Assembly (NCBI RefSeq): GCF_015477835.1
Contig: NZ_JADLQN010000002.1
Span: 372,001-436,000, forward strand
Direction: 5' to 3'
Source of the DNA: Nocardia higoensis
Lineage (GTDB): Bacteria > Actinomycetota > Actinomycetes > Mycobacteriales > Mycobacteriaceae
Length of the DNA: 64,000 bases
This document shows, in pieces, positions 19,284 through 28,511 of this stretch. The notes beneath the pieces are model-generated. The model saw only the letters and a program-made list of their open reading frames with translations. It had not been told where the DNA came from and made no database searches. A program made the position numbers and the translations under genes. Every line of letters starts with the position of its first letter. Positions within the stretch are counted from its first letter, which is position 1.

Positions 19284-20987
19284 ATGCGGATATCGGCGCG
19301 GGAACTACTCGGGCAGCTGCTCGACGCGGAGTCGTTCGTGAGCTGGGATCGGCCACCGGTGACGGTTGCCGCGGCCACCACCGCACCGCGCTATCGCGAT
19401 GAGCTGCGCGCGGCGCGGGACGCGGCGGGCACCGACGAGTCGGTGCTGACCGGCGAGGGAATGTTGCGCGGCAGGCGCGTGGCCGTGATCGCCTGCGAGT
19501 TCGGCTTTCTCGCGGGATCGATCGGCGTGGCCGCGGCCGAGCGCATCGTGCTGGCCGTGGAGCGCGCGACCGAACTCGGCCTGCCGCTGGTGGCCTCACC
19601 GACCTCCGGCGGCACGCGCATGCAGGAGGGCACTGTCGCCTTCGTGCAGATGATCAAGATCGCGGGCGCGGTCGCCGCGCACAAGGCGGCGGGTCATCCG
19701 TATCTGGTGTACTTGCGCAACCCCACGATGGGCGGCGTCTTCGCCTCGTGGGGTTCGCTCGGCCACATGACTTTCGCCGAGCCCGGCGCGATGGTCGGCT
19801 TCCTCGGCCCGCGCGTCTACCAGGCGCTCTACGGCGAGAATTTTCCCGAAGGGGTGCAGACCGCGGAGAACCTCTACCGCCACGGCGTGATCGACGGCGT
19901 GCTGCCGGTCTCGGTCTTCCGCCGCATCGCCCACCGCGCCCTGAGCGTGTGCAGCGGTGTCGTGCTTCCGGAGCAGGGGACCGTCCTGACGGAGCGGGGG
20001 ACCAGCGAACCGGCTCCGGTGGCGGCGGGCCCAGGGGTGGCCGCGGCGCCCTCGCCGGTGCCACAGCCCGTCTCGGATGTGGAAGGCACGGCAGCGGCCG
20101 AACGATCGTCCGGGCACGGCGGAGCTCGGACGCCCTCGGCGGAGGCAGCGGGGATACCGGAGTCCGCCGCCCCTCTCTCGGCAGGCGGGCCGACGCGCGG
20201 TGACGACACCGATTCGCCGACGTGGCGCTCGGTGGTGATCTCCCGCCGACCCGCCCGCCCGGGCGTTCGCGAGTTGCTGCGCCACGCCACCCAGCGCGTT
20301 CCGCTCAGCGGCACCGGCCAGGGCGAGGCCGACCGCACCACCCTGCTCGCGCTGGCCCGGTTCCGCGGCCAGCCGTGCGTGGTGTTCGGCCACGACCGCG
20401 CCGGTCGGCAGGGCGAGCACATGGGTCCGGCGGCGCTGCGCGAAGCTCGCCGCGGCATGGCGTTGGCCCAGGAACTGCGGCTGCCCCTGGTGCTGGTGAT
20501 CGACACCGCGGGTGCGGCCCTGTCCAAGGAGGCCGAAGAGCGCGGGCTGGCCCCGGAGATCGCACGATGCATCTCCGATCTGGTCACGCTGGACACGCCC
20601 ACCGTGTCGATCCTGCTCGGTCAGGGCACCGGCGGCGGGGCCCTGGCCCTGCTGCCCGCCGACCGTGTGCTGGCCGCCACCCACGCGTGGCTGGCGCCGC
20701 TGCCGCCGGAGGGCGCGAGCGCGATCGTGCACCGCGATGTCGACCACGCACCGGAGCTGGCCGCCGCACAGCGCATCGGCGCCGCCGACCTGCGTTCCGA
20801 CGGGGTGGTGGACCGGATCGTGCCGGAGCTCCCCGACGCCGCCGACGAGCCGGTCGAGTTCGCCCGTCGCGTGGTCGCCGCCGTCGCGCACGAGCTCGCC
20901 GAGCTGCGCGGCGTGTCCGCGCCGGACCTGCGCCAGAGCCGTCACCTGCGGTATCGGCGTCTGGGGGTGCCCGGCTTCACCGGGTGA
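19284..20987 (+). CDS. accD3: Fused carboxyltransferase (AccD3-like, beta plus alpha domains)
   Basis: The 567-residue product starts at ATG 19284 (MRISARELL). The N-terminal half (about 1-235) is an AccD-type crotonase fold with ASPTSGGTRMQEGT and MGGVFASWGSLGHM. A Pro/Ala/Gly linker (about 236-315) follows. The C-terminal half is AccA-type, with HMGPAALREARRGMALA and LLGQGTGGGALALLPADRV. It would transfer carboxyl from carboxybiotin to an acyl-CoA as part of an acyl-CoA carboxylase; no biotin carboxylase is in the window. Position before an echA6-like gene parallels M. tuberculosis Rv0904c-Rv0905. No zinc-finger cysteines of E. coli AccD are visible. Confidence 0.82.
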   Translation: MRISARELLGQLLDAESFVSWDRPPVTVAAATTAPRYRDELRAARDAAGTDESVLTGEGMLRGRRVAVIACEFGFLAGSIGVAAAERIVLAVERATELGLPLVASPTSGGTRMQEGTVAFVQMIKIAGAVAAHKAAGHPYLVYLRNPTMGGVFASWGSLGHMTFAEPGAMVGFLGPRVYQALYGENFPEGVQTAENLYRHGVIDGVLPVSVFRRIAHRALSVCSGVVLPEQGTVLTERGTSEPAPVAAGPGVAAAPSPVPQPVSDVEGTAAAERSSGHGGARTPSAEAAGIPESAAPLSAGGPTRGDDTDSPTWRSVVISRRPARPGVRELLRHATQRVPLSGTGQGEADRTTLLALARFRGQPCVVFGHDRAGRQGEHMGPAALREARRGMALAQELRLPLVLVIDTAGAALSKEAEERGLAPEIARCISDLVTLDTPTVSILLGQGTGGGALALLPADRVLAATHAWLAPLPPEGASAIVHRDVDHAPELAAAQRIGAADLRSDGVVDRIVPELPDAADEPVEFARRVVAAVAHELAELRGVSAPDLRQSRHLRYRRLGVPGFTG

Positions 20988-21054
20988 ACGAGCCGCGGCG
21001 AACACGCCCGCGACCTTCGTTGACGGCTCGCCCGCACACTCCTACGGTCGGAAG

Positions 21055-21906
21055 GTGACCTTCCGCAGCGATACCTCCACCGTGCCGTCGATCGTGCTCA
21101 ACGACGGAAACGTGATCCCTCAGCTCGGATTCGGCGTGTTCCAGGTTCCGCCCGAGACCACCTTCGACGTGGTCTCCGCGGCCCTGAAAGCGGGTTACCG
21201 AGGGATCGACACAGCCGCGATCTACGGCAACGAGGAGGGCGTGGGCCGCGCGATCCGCGCGTACGGTCTACCCCGTGACGAAGTCCACGTCACCACCAAG
21301 CTGTGGAACTCCGAGCAGGGCTACGACTCGACACTGCGGGCCTTCGACGCCAGCCTGGACAGGCTCGGCCTCGAATACGTGGACCTGTACCTGATCCACT
21401 GGCCGGTGCCCGTGGCGGGCCGTTTCGTCGATACCTTCCGTGCTTTCTCCGAACTCCAGCGTCAGGGCCGGGTCCGTTCCATCGGCGTCTCCAACTTCAC
21501 CATCGGCGATCTGCGCACGCTGATCTCCGAGACCGGTACCGTCCCCGCGGTCAACCAGATCGAGCTGCACCCCGCGCTGGCCCAGCGTGAACTGCGAGAG
21601 TTCCACGCCGACAACGCGATCGCGACCCAGGCGTGGGCGCCGCTCGGCCAGGGCACCATGCTCGACCATCCGGTCGTCATGGCGCTCGCCGAGCAGGTGC
21701 ACCGCACGCCGGCGCAGGTGATCATCCGCTGGCATCTGCAGTCCGGCACCATCGTCATCCCGAAGTCGGTGACGCCCTCGCGCATCGAGTCCAATTTCGA
21801 TGTCTTCGGCTTCGAGCTCGACGAGGAACAGATGTCGGCGATCGACGCCCTGGACCGCGGTTACCGGATGGGCGGCGACCCGGAGACCTTCAGCGCCGGT
21901 CTCTGA
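21055..21906 (+). CDS. Aldo/keto reductase
   Basis: 283 residues, (beta/alpha)8 barrel NADPH-dependent carbonyl reductase. The catalytic tetrad is present: D and Y in GYRGIDTAAIYGNE (about 44-57), K in VTTKLW, H in YLIHWPVP. Cofactor-binding blocks are SIGVSNF, NQIELHP and the C-terminal IPKSVTPSRIESNFDVF. The start is taken as GTG 21055, just before FRSDTSTVPSIVLNDG; its ribosome site is poor, so this is uncertain by some codons. The last 17 bases overlap the end of the convergent monooxygenase gene. The natural substrate is unknown. Confidence 0.9.
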   Translation: MTFRSDTSTVPSIVLNDGNVIPQLGFGVFQVPPETTFDVVSAALKAGYRGIDTAAIYGNEEGVGRAIRAYGLPRDEVHVTTKLWNSEQGYDSTLRAFDASLDRLGLEYVDLYLIHWPVPVAGRFVDTFRAFSELQRQGRVRSIGVSNFTIGDLRTLISETGTVPAVNQIELHPALAQRELREFHADNAIATQAWAPLGQGTMLDHPVVMALAEQVHRTPAQVIIRWHLQSGTIVIPKSVTPSRIESNFDVFGFELDEEQMSAIDALDRGYRMGGDPETFSAGL

Positions 21907-23023
21907 TCCCGGACAACCCGAGTTCGGCGGTCAGTTCCACCGCGGCCGCGCGCCCGGCCCGGTTGGCGCCGATCGTGCTCGCCGACGGCCCGTAGCCGAT
22001 CAGATGGATGCGAGGGTCGGCCGCCACCCGGGTGGCCAGTCGCCCGGTCATGGTGATGCCGCCGCCGGGACCGCGCAGCCGCAGCGGCGCGAGATGGTCG
22101 AGCGAACTGCGGAATCCGGTGGCCCAGAGAATGACGTCGGCGGCTTGGAAGCCGCCGTCGGCCCAGCGCACCCCGCCCGGTTCGATGTGGTCGAACATCG
22201 GCTCGCGGTCCAGCGCGCCGCGCGCCTTCGCCGCGCGCAGCGCGTCGGTCCACGGCAGCCCGGTCACCGACACCACCGAACCGGGCGGCAGCCCGCGCCG
22301 CACCCGGTCCTCGACCCGGGCGACGGCCGCCCGCCCGTCCTCCGGGCCGAACTGCTCGTCCCGGAACACCGGTTCGCTGCGCGTCACCCAGGTTGTCGAC
22401 GTCACCTGGGAGATCTCGTCGAGCAACTGCACGGCGGAGATCCCGCCGCCCACCACGACCACGTGCTTGCCCGCGAATTCGGCGGCGTCGTGATAGTCGC
22501 GGGTGTGCAACTGCCGCCCGGCGAAGTCCTCCTGGCCACGATAGCGCGGGATGAACGGTCGTTCCCAGGTGCCGGTGCAGTTGATCAGCCCGCGTGCCCG
22601 CACTGTGCCCGCCGTGTCGGTCTCGGCGTGCAGTATGTCGCCGCGTCGCCGGGAATAGTCGCAGCGCTGCCCGTCGGCGGTTCGGTCGCAGACCACCCGC
22701 ACCGAGACCGGCCGGTGCACCCGCAGGTCGAAGCGTTTTTCGTAGAGTTCGTAGTAGTGCGGCACGGCGGTCGCGGCCTGGGCCTGCTCCGACCCGGGCG
22801 GCAGGGTCTCCCCGAAGCTCATGCCGGGCAGGTCGTGCACCCGGTTCACCGTGCTCAACGTCAGCGACGGCCAGCGGTGCTGCCACGCGCCGCCCGGCCC
22901 CTCGGCGTGGTCGAGCACGAGGAAGTCCCGCTCGGGGACCAGTCCGAGCCTGCGCAGGTGATAGGCGGCCGACAATCCGGCTTGGCCGGCGCCGATCACC
23001 AGGATGTCGAAATCGTCCGGCAC
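21890..23023 (-). CDS. FAD/NAD(P)-binding monooxygenase-like oxidoreductase
   Basis: The 377-residue product starts at GTG 23023; longer in-frame starts to 23425 are antisense to the echA gene. The FAD Rossmann motif VIGAGQAGLSAAYHL is near the N-terminus, a second dinucleotide motif HVVVVGGGISAVQLLDE (about 165-182) fits NADPH, and ILWATGFRSSLDHL near 290-305 is the ATG motif of flavin monooxygenases. GAWQHRWPSLTLSTVNRVHD matches the family of putative flavoprotein CzcO-like oxidoreductases. Substrate unknown. It is divergent from the EchA6-like gene with 91 bp between. Confidence 0.85.
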   Translation of the reverse strand: MPDDFDILVIGAGQAGLSAAYHLRRLGLVPERDFLVLDHAEGPGGAWQHRWPSLTLSTVNRVHDLPGMSFGETLPPGSEQAQAATAVPHYYELYEKRFDLRVHRPVSVRVVCDRTADGQRCDYSRRRGDILHAETDTAGTVRARGLINCTGTWERPFIPRYRGQEDFAGRQLHTRDYHDAAEFAGKHVVVVGGGISAVQLLDEISQVTSTTWVTRSEPVFRDEQFGPEDGRAAVARVEDRVRRGLPPGSVVSVTGLPWTDALRAAKARGALDREPMFDHIEPGGVRWADGGFQAADVILWATGFRSSLDHLAPLRLRGPGGGITMTGRLATRVAADPRIHLIGYGPSASTIGANRAGRAAAVELTAELGLSGIRDRR

Positions 23024-23114
23024 AACGGCCGATGGTAGTGCGTCTCCGGGGGCGCAGCGGCGCTGTGGCAGAGTTGAGGGCATCCACAGCGAACAGCCGG
23101 TGCGGGGAGGAATC

Positions 23115-23843
23115 ATGCTCGGAGTCAGCCGCGACGGTGATGTCGTCACGATCGAGATGCAGCGCGAACAGCGGCGCAACGCGCTCAATGTCGAACTGGT
23201 GACGCTGCTGCGGGAAGCCGTGCTCGCCGCCGTCGCTGACGGGGCCAGGGCGATCGTGCTGACCGGGCGCGGTCCGATCTTCAGCGCGGGCGCGGACCTG
23301 AACGGGGTGTACTCCGACGAGTTCCTCGAATTGCTGATGGACATGCTGCACACCATCGAATCGGCCCCGGTGCCGGTGATCTCGGCGATCAACGGCGGCG
23401 CGCTCGGCGGCGGCGTGCAGCTCACGCTGGCCTCGGACCTACGGGTGATGGAGCCGGACTCCTACATCGCCATTCCGGCCGCGAAACTGGGCGTCACGGT
23501 GGATCGCTGGACCATGCACCGGCTGGTGTCGCTGATCGGCGGCGGTCCGGCCCGAGCCGTCCTGCTCGGCGCCGAGCAGGTGTCCGCCCGCGAGTGCCAT
23601 GCCTTCGGCTTCGCCAACCGCCTCGGCACCCTCGCCGACGCGCAGACCTGGGCGAAATCCATCGCCGAACTGGCCCCGCTGTCGTTGCGGCACATGAAGC
23701 TGGTGCTCAACGACGACGGCACGCGCGATCCGGATTCGGCGGTGCAGCGCGAGGCACTGGCCGCGGCCTGGGCCAGCGACGACGCCAAGGAAGCCCGCCG
23801 GGCCCGCGAAGAGAAACGCCGGCCCAGGTTCACCGGCCGCTGA
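23115..23843 (+). CDS. echA6: EchA6-like crotonase-fold protein, probably non-catalytic
   Basis: The 242-residue product starts at ATG 23115 behind GGGGAGG. The crotonase fold is clear: oxyanion-hole loops FSAGADL (57-63) and INGGALGGG (92-100). Both catalytic glutamates of enoyl-CoA hydratase are replaced: Q102 in GGGVQL and A122 in IPAAKLG. The same loss occurs in M. tuberculosis EchA6 (Rv0905), which binds long acyl-CoAs and feeds them to mycolic-acid FAS-II instead of hydrating them. Placement after an AccD3-like gene and before an Rv0906-like gene supports orthology. Confidence 0.88.
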   Translation: MLGVSRDGDVVTIEMQREQRRNALNVELVTLLREAVLAAVADGARAIVLTGRGPIFSAGADLNGVYSDEFLELLMDMLHTIESAPVPVISAINGGALGGGVQLTLASDLRVMEPDSYIAIPAAKLGVTVDRWTMHRLVSLIGGGPARAVLLGAEQVSARECHAFGFANRLGTLADAQTWAKSIAELAPLSLRHMKLVLNDDGTRDPDSAVQREALAAAWASDDAKEARRAREEKRRPRFTGR

Positions 23844-23905
23844 CACCGGTCCGGCAGTCGCCGCGCCGACCGGCCGCGCACCGGAGTCGCGGGCATGATG
23901 GACAG

Positions 23906-25039
23906 ATGAAACCTCTTCTGCTGGCGGCCGGTGCGGCCGCGGCGGCGTGGACGGCCCGCGCCGTGTGGGATATCCCTTCGACGCTGGGCGCCTCGGTCTC
24001 GGCGATCAAGCCCGTCGCGGGCGCGGCGGCGAACTACCGCGGCGACCGGTTCCACAACACCGAGCCCAGCACCCAACTCGAAGCGGGTTCGGCGGCGGCG
24101 CTGGTGTTCACGGCGTGGCGTCAGCGTAAGAACGGCCGCCCCGGAAAGCCGGTACCGGTCGTGCGCCCGCAGGCCACCGGCGCACCCGCCGATCTGGCGG
24201 TCACCTGGTACGGTCACGCGTCGGCGCTGATCGAGATCGACGGTTTCCTGGTACTCACCGACCCGGTGTGGAGCGAGCGGGTTTCCCCGTCGTCACTGGT
24301 CGGCCCCGCCCGGTTGCATCCGGTCCCGCTGCCGCTGGCCGAACTTCCCGAAGTGGACGCGGTCGTCATCTCCCACGATCACTACGACCACCTCGACAAG
24401 TCGACGATCATGGCGCTGGCGCAGCACCGGTCGACGCCGTTCGTGGTGCCGGTCGGCATCGGCGCGCATCTGCGGCACTGGGGAGTACCCGATCATCGCA
24501 TCGTCGAACTGGCCTGGGGCGCTTCGGTGTCGCTGTCCGCGCTCGGCCGCGGACGCGACGGCGCCGATCTCACCCTCACCTGCTCGGAGGCGCGGCATTT
24601 CTCCGGTCGCGCCCTGGTGCGCAACACGACGTTGTGGGCATCCTGGTCGATCGTCGGTCCGACCAGGAGGGTGTACTTCGGCGGTGACACCGGCTACACC
24701 AAGGCCTTCGCAGAAGCGGGTGCCGCGCTCGGTCCCTTCGATCTGACCCTGCTGCCCATCGGCGCCTACGACGAGCACTGGGTCGACATCCACATGAATC
24801 CCGAAGAGGCGGTCCGCGCGCACGGCGACCTCTGTCTCGGCGACGCCGGGTACGGGCTGCTCGTACCGATCCACTGGGCCACCTTCAACCTGGCCCTGCA
24901 CGGCTGGTCCGAACCGGTGCGCAGGCTGGTCGTCGCCGCGCGCGCGACGGGCACCGACATCGCGGTGCCCAGGCCGGGGGAGCGGGTGAGCGCGGGGAAT
25001 CCGGCGCGGACCGAGCCCTGGTGGGAGAATGTGGATTGA
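23906..25039 (+). CDS. Metallo-beta-lactamase-fold hydrolase, NAPE-PLD-like (Rv0906 type)
   Basis: The 377-residue product starts at ATG 23906. A hydrophobic N-terminal segment (residues 4-18) may be a signal or membrane anchor. The metal site is HDHYDHLD with H157, H159, D161 and H162; later ligands lie in ARHFSGR, the VYFGGDTGY aspartate and PIHWATF. The WYGHASALIEIDG and TDPVWSERVSP blocks are typical of the lipid-cleaving NAPE-PLD-like branch. A phosphodiesterase or similar hydrolase at the envelope is likely; the substrate is not known. The next gene starts 44 bp later. Confidence 0.82.
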   Translation: MKPLLLAAGAAAAAWTARAVWDIPSTLGASVSAIKPVAGAAANYRGDRFHNTEPSTQLEAGSAAALVFTAWRQRKNGRPGKPVPVVRPQATGAPADLAVTWYGHASALIEIDGFLVLTDPVWSERVSPSSLVGPARLHPVPLPLAELPEVDAVVISHDHYDHLDKSTIMALAQHRSTPFVVPVGIGAHLRHWGVPDHRIVELAWGASVSLSALGRGRDGADLTLTCSEARHFSGRALVRNTTLWASWSIVGPTRRVYFGGDTGYTKAFAEAGAALGPFDLTLLPIGAYDEHWVDIHMNPEEAVRAHGDLCLGDAGYGLLVPIHWATFNLALHGWSEPVRRLVVAARATGTDIAVPRPGERVSAGNPARTEPWWENVD

Positions 25040-25082
25040 TCAGCAGTTCCCAGGCACGTCGACAGCGGAAGGAACGCAACGG

Positions 25083-25295
25083 ATGAGTTTCGCGAACAAT
25101 CTCAGAGGTCTGGTCGAAAAAGGCAAGGAGGCCGCGGCCAAGAACGCGGACAAGATCAACGAGGCGATCGACAAGGGCGGCGATTTCCTCGATCAGAAGA
25201 CCCACGGCAAGTACGCCGACAAGATCGCCAAGGGCAAGGAGGCCGCCAAGAAGGCGGTCCCGCCGGAGCAGCCCGGACAGCCCCCGAGCGCGTGA
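25083..25295 (+). CDS. Small antitoxin-like protein (Rv0909/MT0933 family)
   Basis: 70 residues from ATG 25083, with GGAAGGAA a few bases upstream. The Lys/Ala-rich amphipathic sequence with INEAIDKGGDFLDQKTHGKYADKI matches the MT0933-type antitoxin family (Rv0909). In M. tuberculosis the partner toxin Rv0910 lies next to it; here ligD follows instead and no toxin-like gene is adjacent. It may therefore be an orphan or have another function. It is immediately downstream of the Rv0906-like gene. Confidence 0.75.
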   Translation: MSFANNLRGLVEKGKEAAAKNADKINEAIDKGGDFLDQKTHGKYADKIAKGKEAAKKAVPPEQPGQPPSA

Positions 25296-25365
25296 GTCCG
25301 CGCGGCGGCGGCTCTTGCGTCGGTAGCCCGCCGGTCCGGCCCGGCCCTCGCTGAGGCCGGCACCG

Positions 25366-27738
25366 GTGGTGCGCGCGGCGTTCGACGGCGGTCCGGGTGC
25401 GGGGCCGATCGAGGTGGCGCTCACCAACCTCGACAAGGTCCTCTATCCGGAGACCGGGACCACCAAGGGCGAGGTCATCGCCTACTACACCGCCATCGCC
25501 CCGGCGATACTGCCGCACCTGTCCGGGCGTCCGATCACCCGTAAACGCTGGCCGAACGGGGTGGCGGAGACCTCGTTCTTCGAGAAGAACCTGCCCGGCC
25601 ATGCCCCGGCCTGGCTGAGCCGCCAGGCGATCGAGCACAGCGATCGCCGTGTCACCTATCCGCTCGTCGACTCCGAGGCGGGCCTGGCCTGGCTCGGACA
25701 ACAGGCCGCGTTGGAAATCCATGTGCCGCAATGGCGTATCGCCGGCCATCGGCCGGGGCCGGCGACCAGGATGGTGTTCGACCTCGATCCCGGTCCCGGT
25801 GCCGGACTACCGGAATGCGCCGAGGTGGCGCTGGCGGTCAAGGAGATCATCGAGGGCGCGGGCATGCGCGTGTATCCGGTGACCAGCGGCAGCAAGGGCA
25901 TTCACCTCTATGTCCCGCTGGATCGGGTGCTCAGCCCGGGCGGCGCGTCCACCGTCGCCAAACAGCTCGCCACCGATCTGGAGAAGTTGCACCCCGACCT
26001 GGTGACCGCCACGATGGCGAAAGAGGTGCGCCGGGGCAGGGTCCTGCTGGACTGGAGTCAGAACAACCCCGCCAAGACCACCGTCTCGCCGTATTCGTTG
26101 CGCGGCCGCGCACACCCCGATGTGGCCGCCCCGCGCACCTGGGCCGAGATCGAGGACACCGCGACCTTGCGCCACCTGCGTTTCGACGAGGTGCTGGCCC
26201 GGTGGCGCGACGACGGCGACCTGCTCGCCGATCTCGATCCACCGCTGCCCGTCGAGTCCGCCCCGCACGAGCGCGACGCGCTGGCGAGATACCGGTCCAT
26301 GCGCGATCCCGCCCGTACCCCCGAGCCCGTCCCGGCGGCACCGCCGACTCCCGGCTCCGGTGATCGTTTCGTGGTCCAGGAGCACCATGCGCGCCGCCTG
26401 CACTGGGACGTGCGCCTGGAACGAGACGGCGTGCTGGCCTCCTGGGCGGTGCCCAAAGGCCCGCCGACCTCGCCGTCGCAGAACCGCCTGGCCGTGCGCA
26501 CCGAGGATCATCCGCTGGAATACCTCGATTTCCACGGTGTCATCCCGCGCGGCGAATACGGCGGCGGCCGGATGACCATCTGGGATCGCGGTACCTACGA
26601 GACCGAGAAGTGGCGCGAGGACGAGGTCATCGTCCGTTTCCACGGCCGGACCCTCACCGGCCGCTACGCACTCATCCGTACCCGTGCCGACCAATGGCTG
26701 ATGCATCTCATGCGCGATCAGCCCCCCGAGTCGACACCGCCCGCACGGGCAGGAGTGGGATCGGTGCGGGATGCCCCCTCCCGGGCGGAGCCGTCCCCGG
26801 GCGTGCCCGGTCGCCGCGCCGAAGGCAATGGCGGACAACGACGTAGCGAGGCACCTTTCCCGCGTGACCTCGCGCCGATGCTGGCCACTGCGGGCGAGGT
26901 GGCCGGGCTCGACCCCGGGCAATGGTGCTTCGAGACGAAATGGGACGGCTTCCGGGTGATGGCCGTCATCGACGGCGACGATCTCGTCCTGCGCAGCCGG
27001 TCCGGCACGGACGTGACCGCCCGCTATCCGCGCTTCGCCGCCGCCGCGGCCGAATTGTCCGGCCACCGGGTGGTTCTCGACGGGGAGATGGTGGTCTTCG
27101 ACGACGACGGCGTGCCCGACATCAGCCTGCTGCAGGCGGATCCGGCGCGTGCGGAATTCGTCGCCTTCGATGTGCTGTACCTGGACGGAACATCGCTGGT
27201 GCGCAAGCGCTTCGCCGATCGGCGCCGGGTACTCGAAGCCCTCGCGGCCACGGCATCGTCCTTACTGGTCCCGCCGCCGCTGGCGGACAACGGTGCCGAC
27301 GCTGTGCGGCTCAGTGCCGAACGTGGGCTGGAAGGGGTGCTGGCGAAGCGATTCGATTCGGTCTACCTGCCCGGCAGGCGCGGGCAGTCCTGGATCAAAC
27401 ACCGCAACTGGCGCACCCGCGAGGTGGTGGTCGGCGGCTATCGGCGCAGCGCCGCCCGCGACTTCGCCTCGCTGCTGGTCGGCATCCCGATCGGCGAGGA
27501 ACTGGTCTACGCGGGGCGCGTCGGCACCGGATTCTCCGACCCGGATATGCGTGAGCTGGGTCCGCGACTACGGTCGTCCCGGCGTCCGACCTGTCCGTTC
27601 ACCACCGAACTCACCGCCGCCGAACGCAAGGACGCGATCTGGGTGGATCCGGTGGTCACCGGCCGGGTGCGGTTCATGAGATGGACGGAGACCGGGCGAC
27701 TGTGGCACGCCGCCTGGCTGGGCGAGGCCGACTCGTGA
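25366..27738 (+). CDS. ligD: Multifunctional ATP-dependent DNA ligase LigD (POL-PE-LIG)
   Basis: The 790-residue product starts at GTG 25366. Order as in mycobacterial LigD: primase-like polymerase (about 5-300; DLDPGPG metal aspartates, VTSGSKGIHLY, LDWSQNN), phosphoesterase (about 325-455; EHHARRLHWDVRLE, IPRGEYGGGRM), and an ATP-dependent ligase domain (about 505-785) with nucleophile K525 in ETKWDGFR, then GEMVVF, LEGVLAKR and SWIKHR. A Pro/Arg-rich linker lies between PE and LIG. It carries out end processing and joining in non-homologous end joining with Ku. No ku gene is in this window. Confidence 0.95.
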   Translation: MVRAAFDGGPGAGPIEVALTNLDKVLYPETGTTKGEVIAYYTAIAPAILPHLSGRPITRKRWPNGVAETSFFEKNLPGHAPAWLSRQAIEHSDRRVTYPLVDSEAGLAWLGQQAALEIHVPQWRIAGHRPGPATRMVFDLDPGPGAGLPECAEVALAVKEIIEGAGMRVYPVTSGSKGIHLYVPLDRVLSPGGASTVAKQLATDLEKLHPDLVTATMAKEVRRGRVLLDWSQNNPAKTTVSPYSLRGRAHPDVAAPRTWAEIEDTATLRHLRFDEVLARWRDDGDLLADLDPPLPVESAPHERDALARYRSMRDPARTPEPVPAAPPTPGSGDRFVVQEHHARRLHWDVRLERDGVLASWAVPKGPPTSPSQNRLAVRTEDHPLEYLDFHGVIPRGEYGGGRMTIWDRGTYETEKWREDEVIVRFHGRTLTGRYALIRTRADQWLMHLMRDQPPESTPPARAGVGSVRDAPSRAEPSPGVPGRRAEGNGGQRRSEAPFPRDLAPMLATAGEVAGLDPGQWCFETKWDGFRVMAVIDGDDLVLRSRSGTDVTARYPRFAAAAAELSGHRVVLDGEMVVFDDDGVPDISLLQADPARAEFVAFDVLYLDGTSLVRKRFADRRRVLEALAATASSLLVPPPLADNGADAVRLSAERGLEGVLAKRFDSVYLPGRRGQSWIKHRNWRTREVVVGGYRRSAARDFASLLVGIPIGEELVYAGRVGTGFSDPDMRELGPRLRSSRRPTCPFTTELTAAERKDAIWVDPVVTGRVRFMRWTETGRLWHAAWLGEADS

Positions 27739-27792
27739 TCGTGAGGGCACGCCGTCCGTCGGCGGGCCGCCGCTCGCTCCCGGTCGTGCGGA

Positions 27793-27840
27793 CACGAGAC
27801 GGCGCGCGCCGAATCGTGCTCGGCGCGCGCCGTGTTCGTG
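27793..27840. terminator. Bidirectional terminator after ligD
   Basis: A perfect 14-bp stem (27799-27812 with 27820-27833; ACGGCGCGCGCCGA side) and a 7-nt loop, extended after one unpaired position by CACGA/TCGTG. It lies between convergent ligD (stop 27738) and the secreted-protein gene (stop 27852). There is no T-run. Confidence 0.75.
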
Positions 27841-27851
27841 GGTGGGGGGAT

Positions 27852-28511
27852 TCAGTTCGCGGGCTGACCCGTCTGTTCCATCCACTTCGTGGTGCCCGGC
27901 TCGGCGGCCAGCGTCTGGATGAGGTCGATACCGGCTACCACCAGCGTCGGGCCACCGACGACGATGGTGCCGATGATGCCGCCGACACTCGCACCGGTCG
28001 CGATACCGGGCAGGCAGCCGACAACGGCTCCGACCAGCCCGGCGATGCAGCCGATGACCGCACCGGCCGCGAGCCCGATGAACCCGCCGACCGCCGTGGC
28101 GAGACCGAACTGCGAGGCGAAGGTATCCATCGCCCGCCGGTTCTCCTCCAGCGAGGCCACCGGGGTCACCGGCACCGGCCTGGCCTTGGAGACGTCCTTG
28201 ACGACCGACAGTTCCAGCATCCGGCCCTCGTCGGCGATCTGGTGCCCGAGCGGGTATTCCAGTCCGTCCTGCCGGAACGCCAGCGGGAAGGAGACGAGCG
28301 TGTTGTCCGCCGCGTCCTTCACCTCGACGATGCCGCCGTCGGTCTCGAAGGTGCCGTTGGTGAGCGTGGTGACGACCTTGTCGCCCACCAGCTTCGCCTC
28401 GTAACCGACATCCGGCACCGGCGCCGGTTCGGCGTGGGCGACGGTGCTCGCGCCGACGGTGACAGCGGCGATCAGCGGTACCAGGACCGCGGAGAGCTTG
28501 CGCATGCGCAT
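27852..28511 (-). CDS. Secreted glycine-zipper protein, Nocardia-type (possibly DUF8020)
   Basis: 219 residues from ATG 28511 (ATG 28505 is two codons later). Signal peptide: MRMRKLSAVLVPLIAAVTVG with an AHA cleavage site near residue 28. The mature N-terminal part (YEAKLVGDKVVTTLTNGTFE, VEVKDAADNTLVSFPLAF) is beta-rich. The C-terminal part from about 135 has a long glycine-zipper with small residues every four positions (GGFIGLAAGAVIGCIAG, GASVGGIIGTIVVGG), suitable for membrane insertion or oligomer formation. I recall many Nocardia paralogues of this design, some labelled DUF8020, without known function. Confidence 0.7.
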   Translation of the reverse strand: MRMRKLSAVLVPLIAAVTVGASTVAHAEPAPVPDVGYEAKLVGDKVVTTLTNGTFETDGGIVEVKDAADNTLVSFPLAFRQDGLEYPLGHQIADEGRMLELSVVKDVSKARPVPVTPVASLEENRRAMDTFASQFGLATAVGGFIGLAAGAVIGCIAGLVGAVVGCLPGIATGASVGGIIGTIVVGGPTLVVAGIDLIQTLAAEPGTTKWMEQTGQPAN

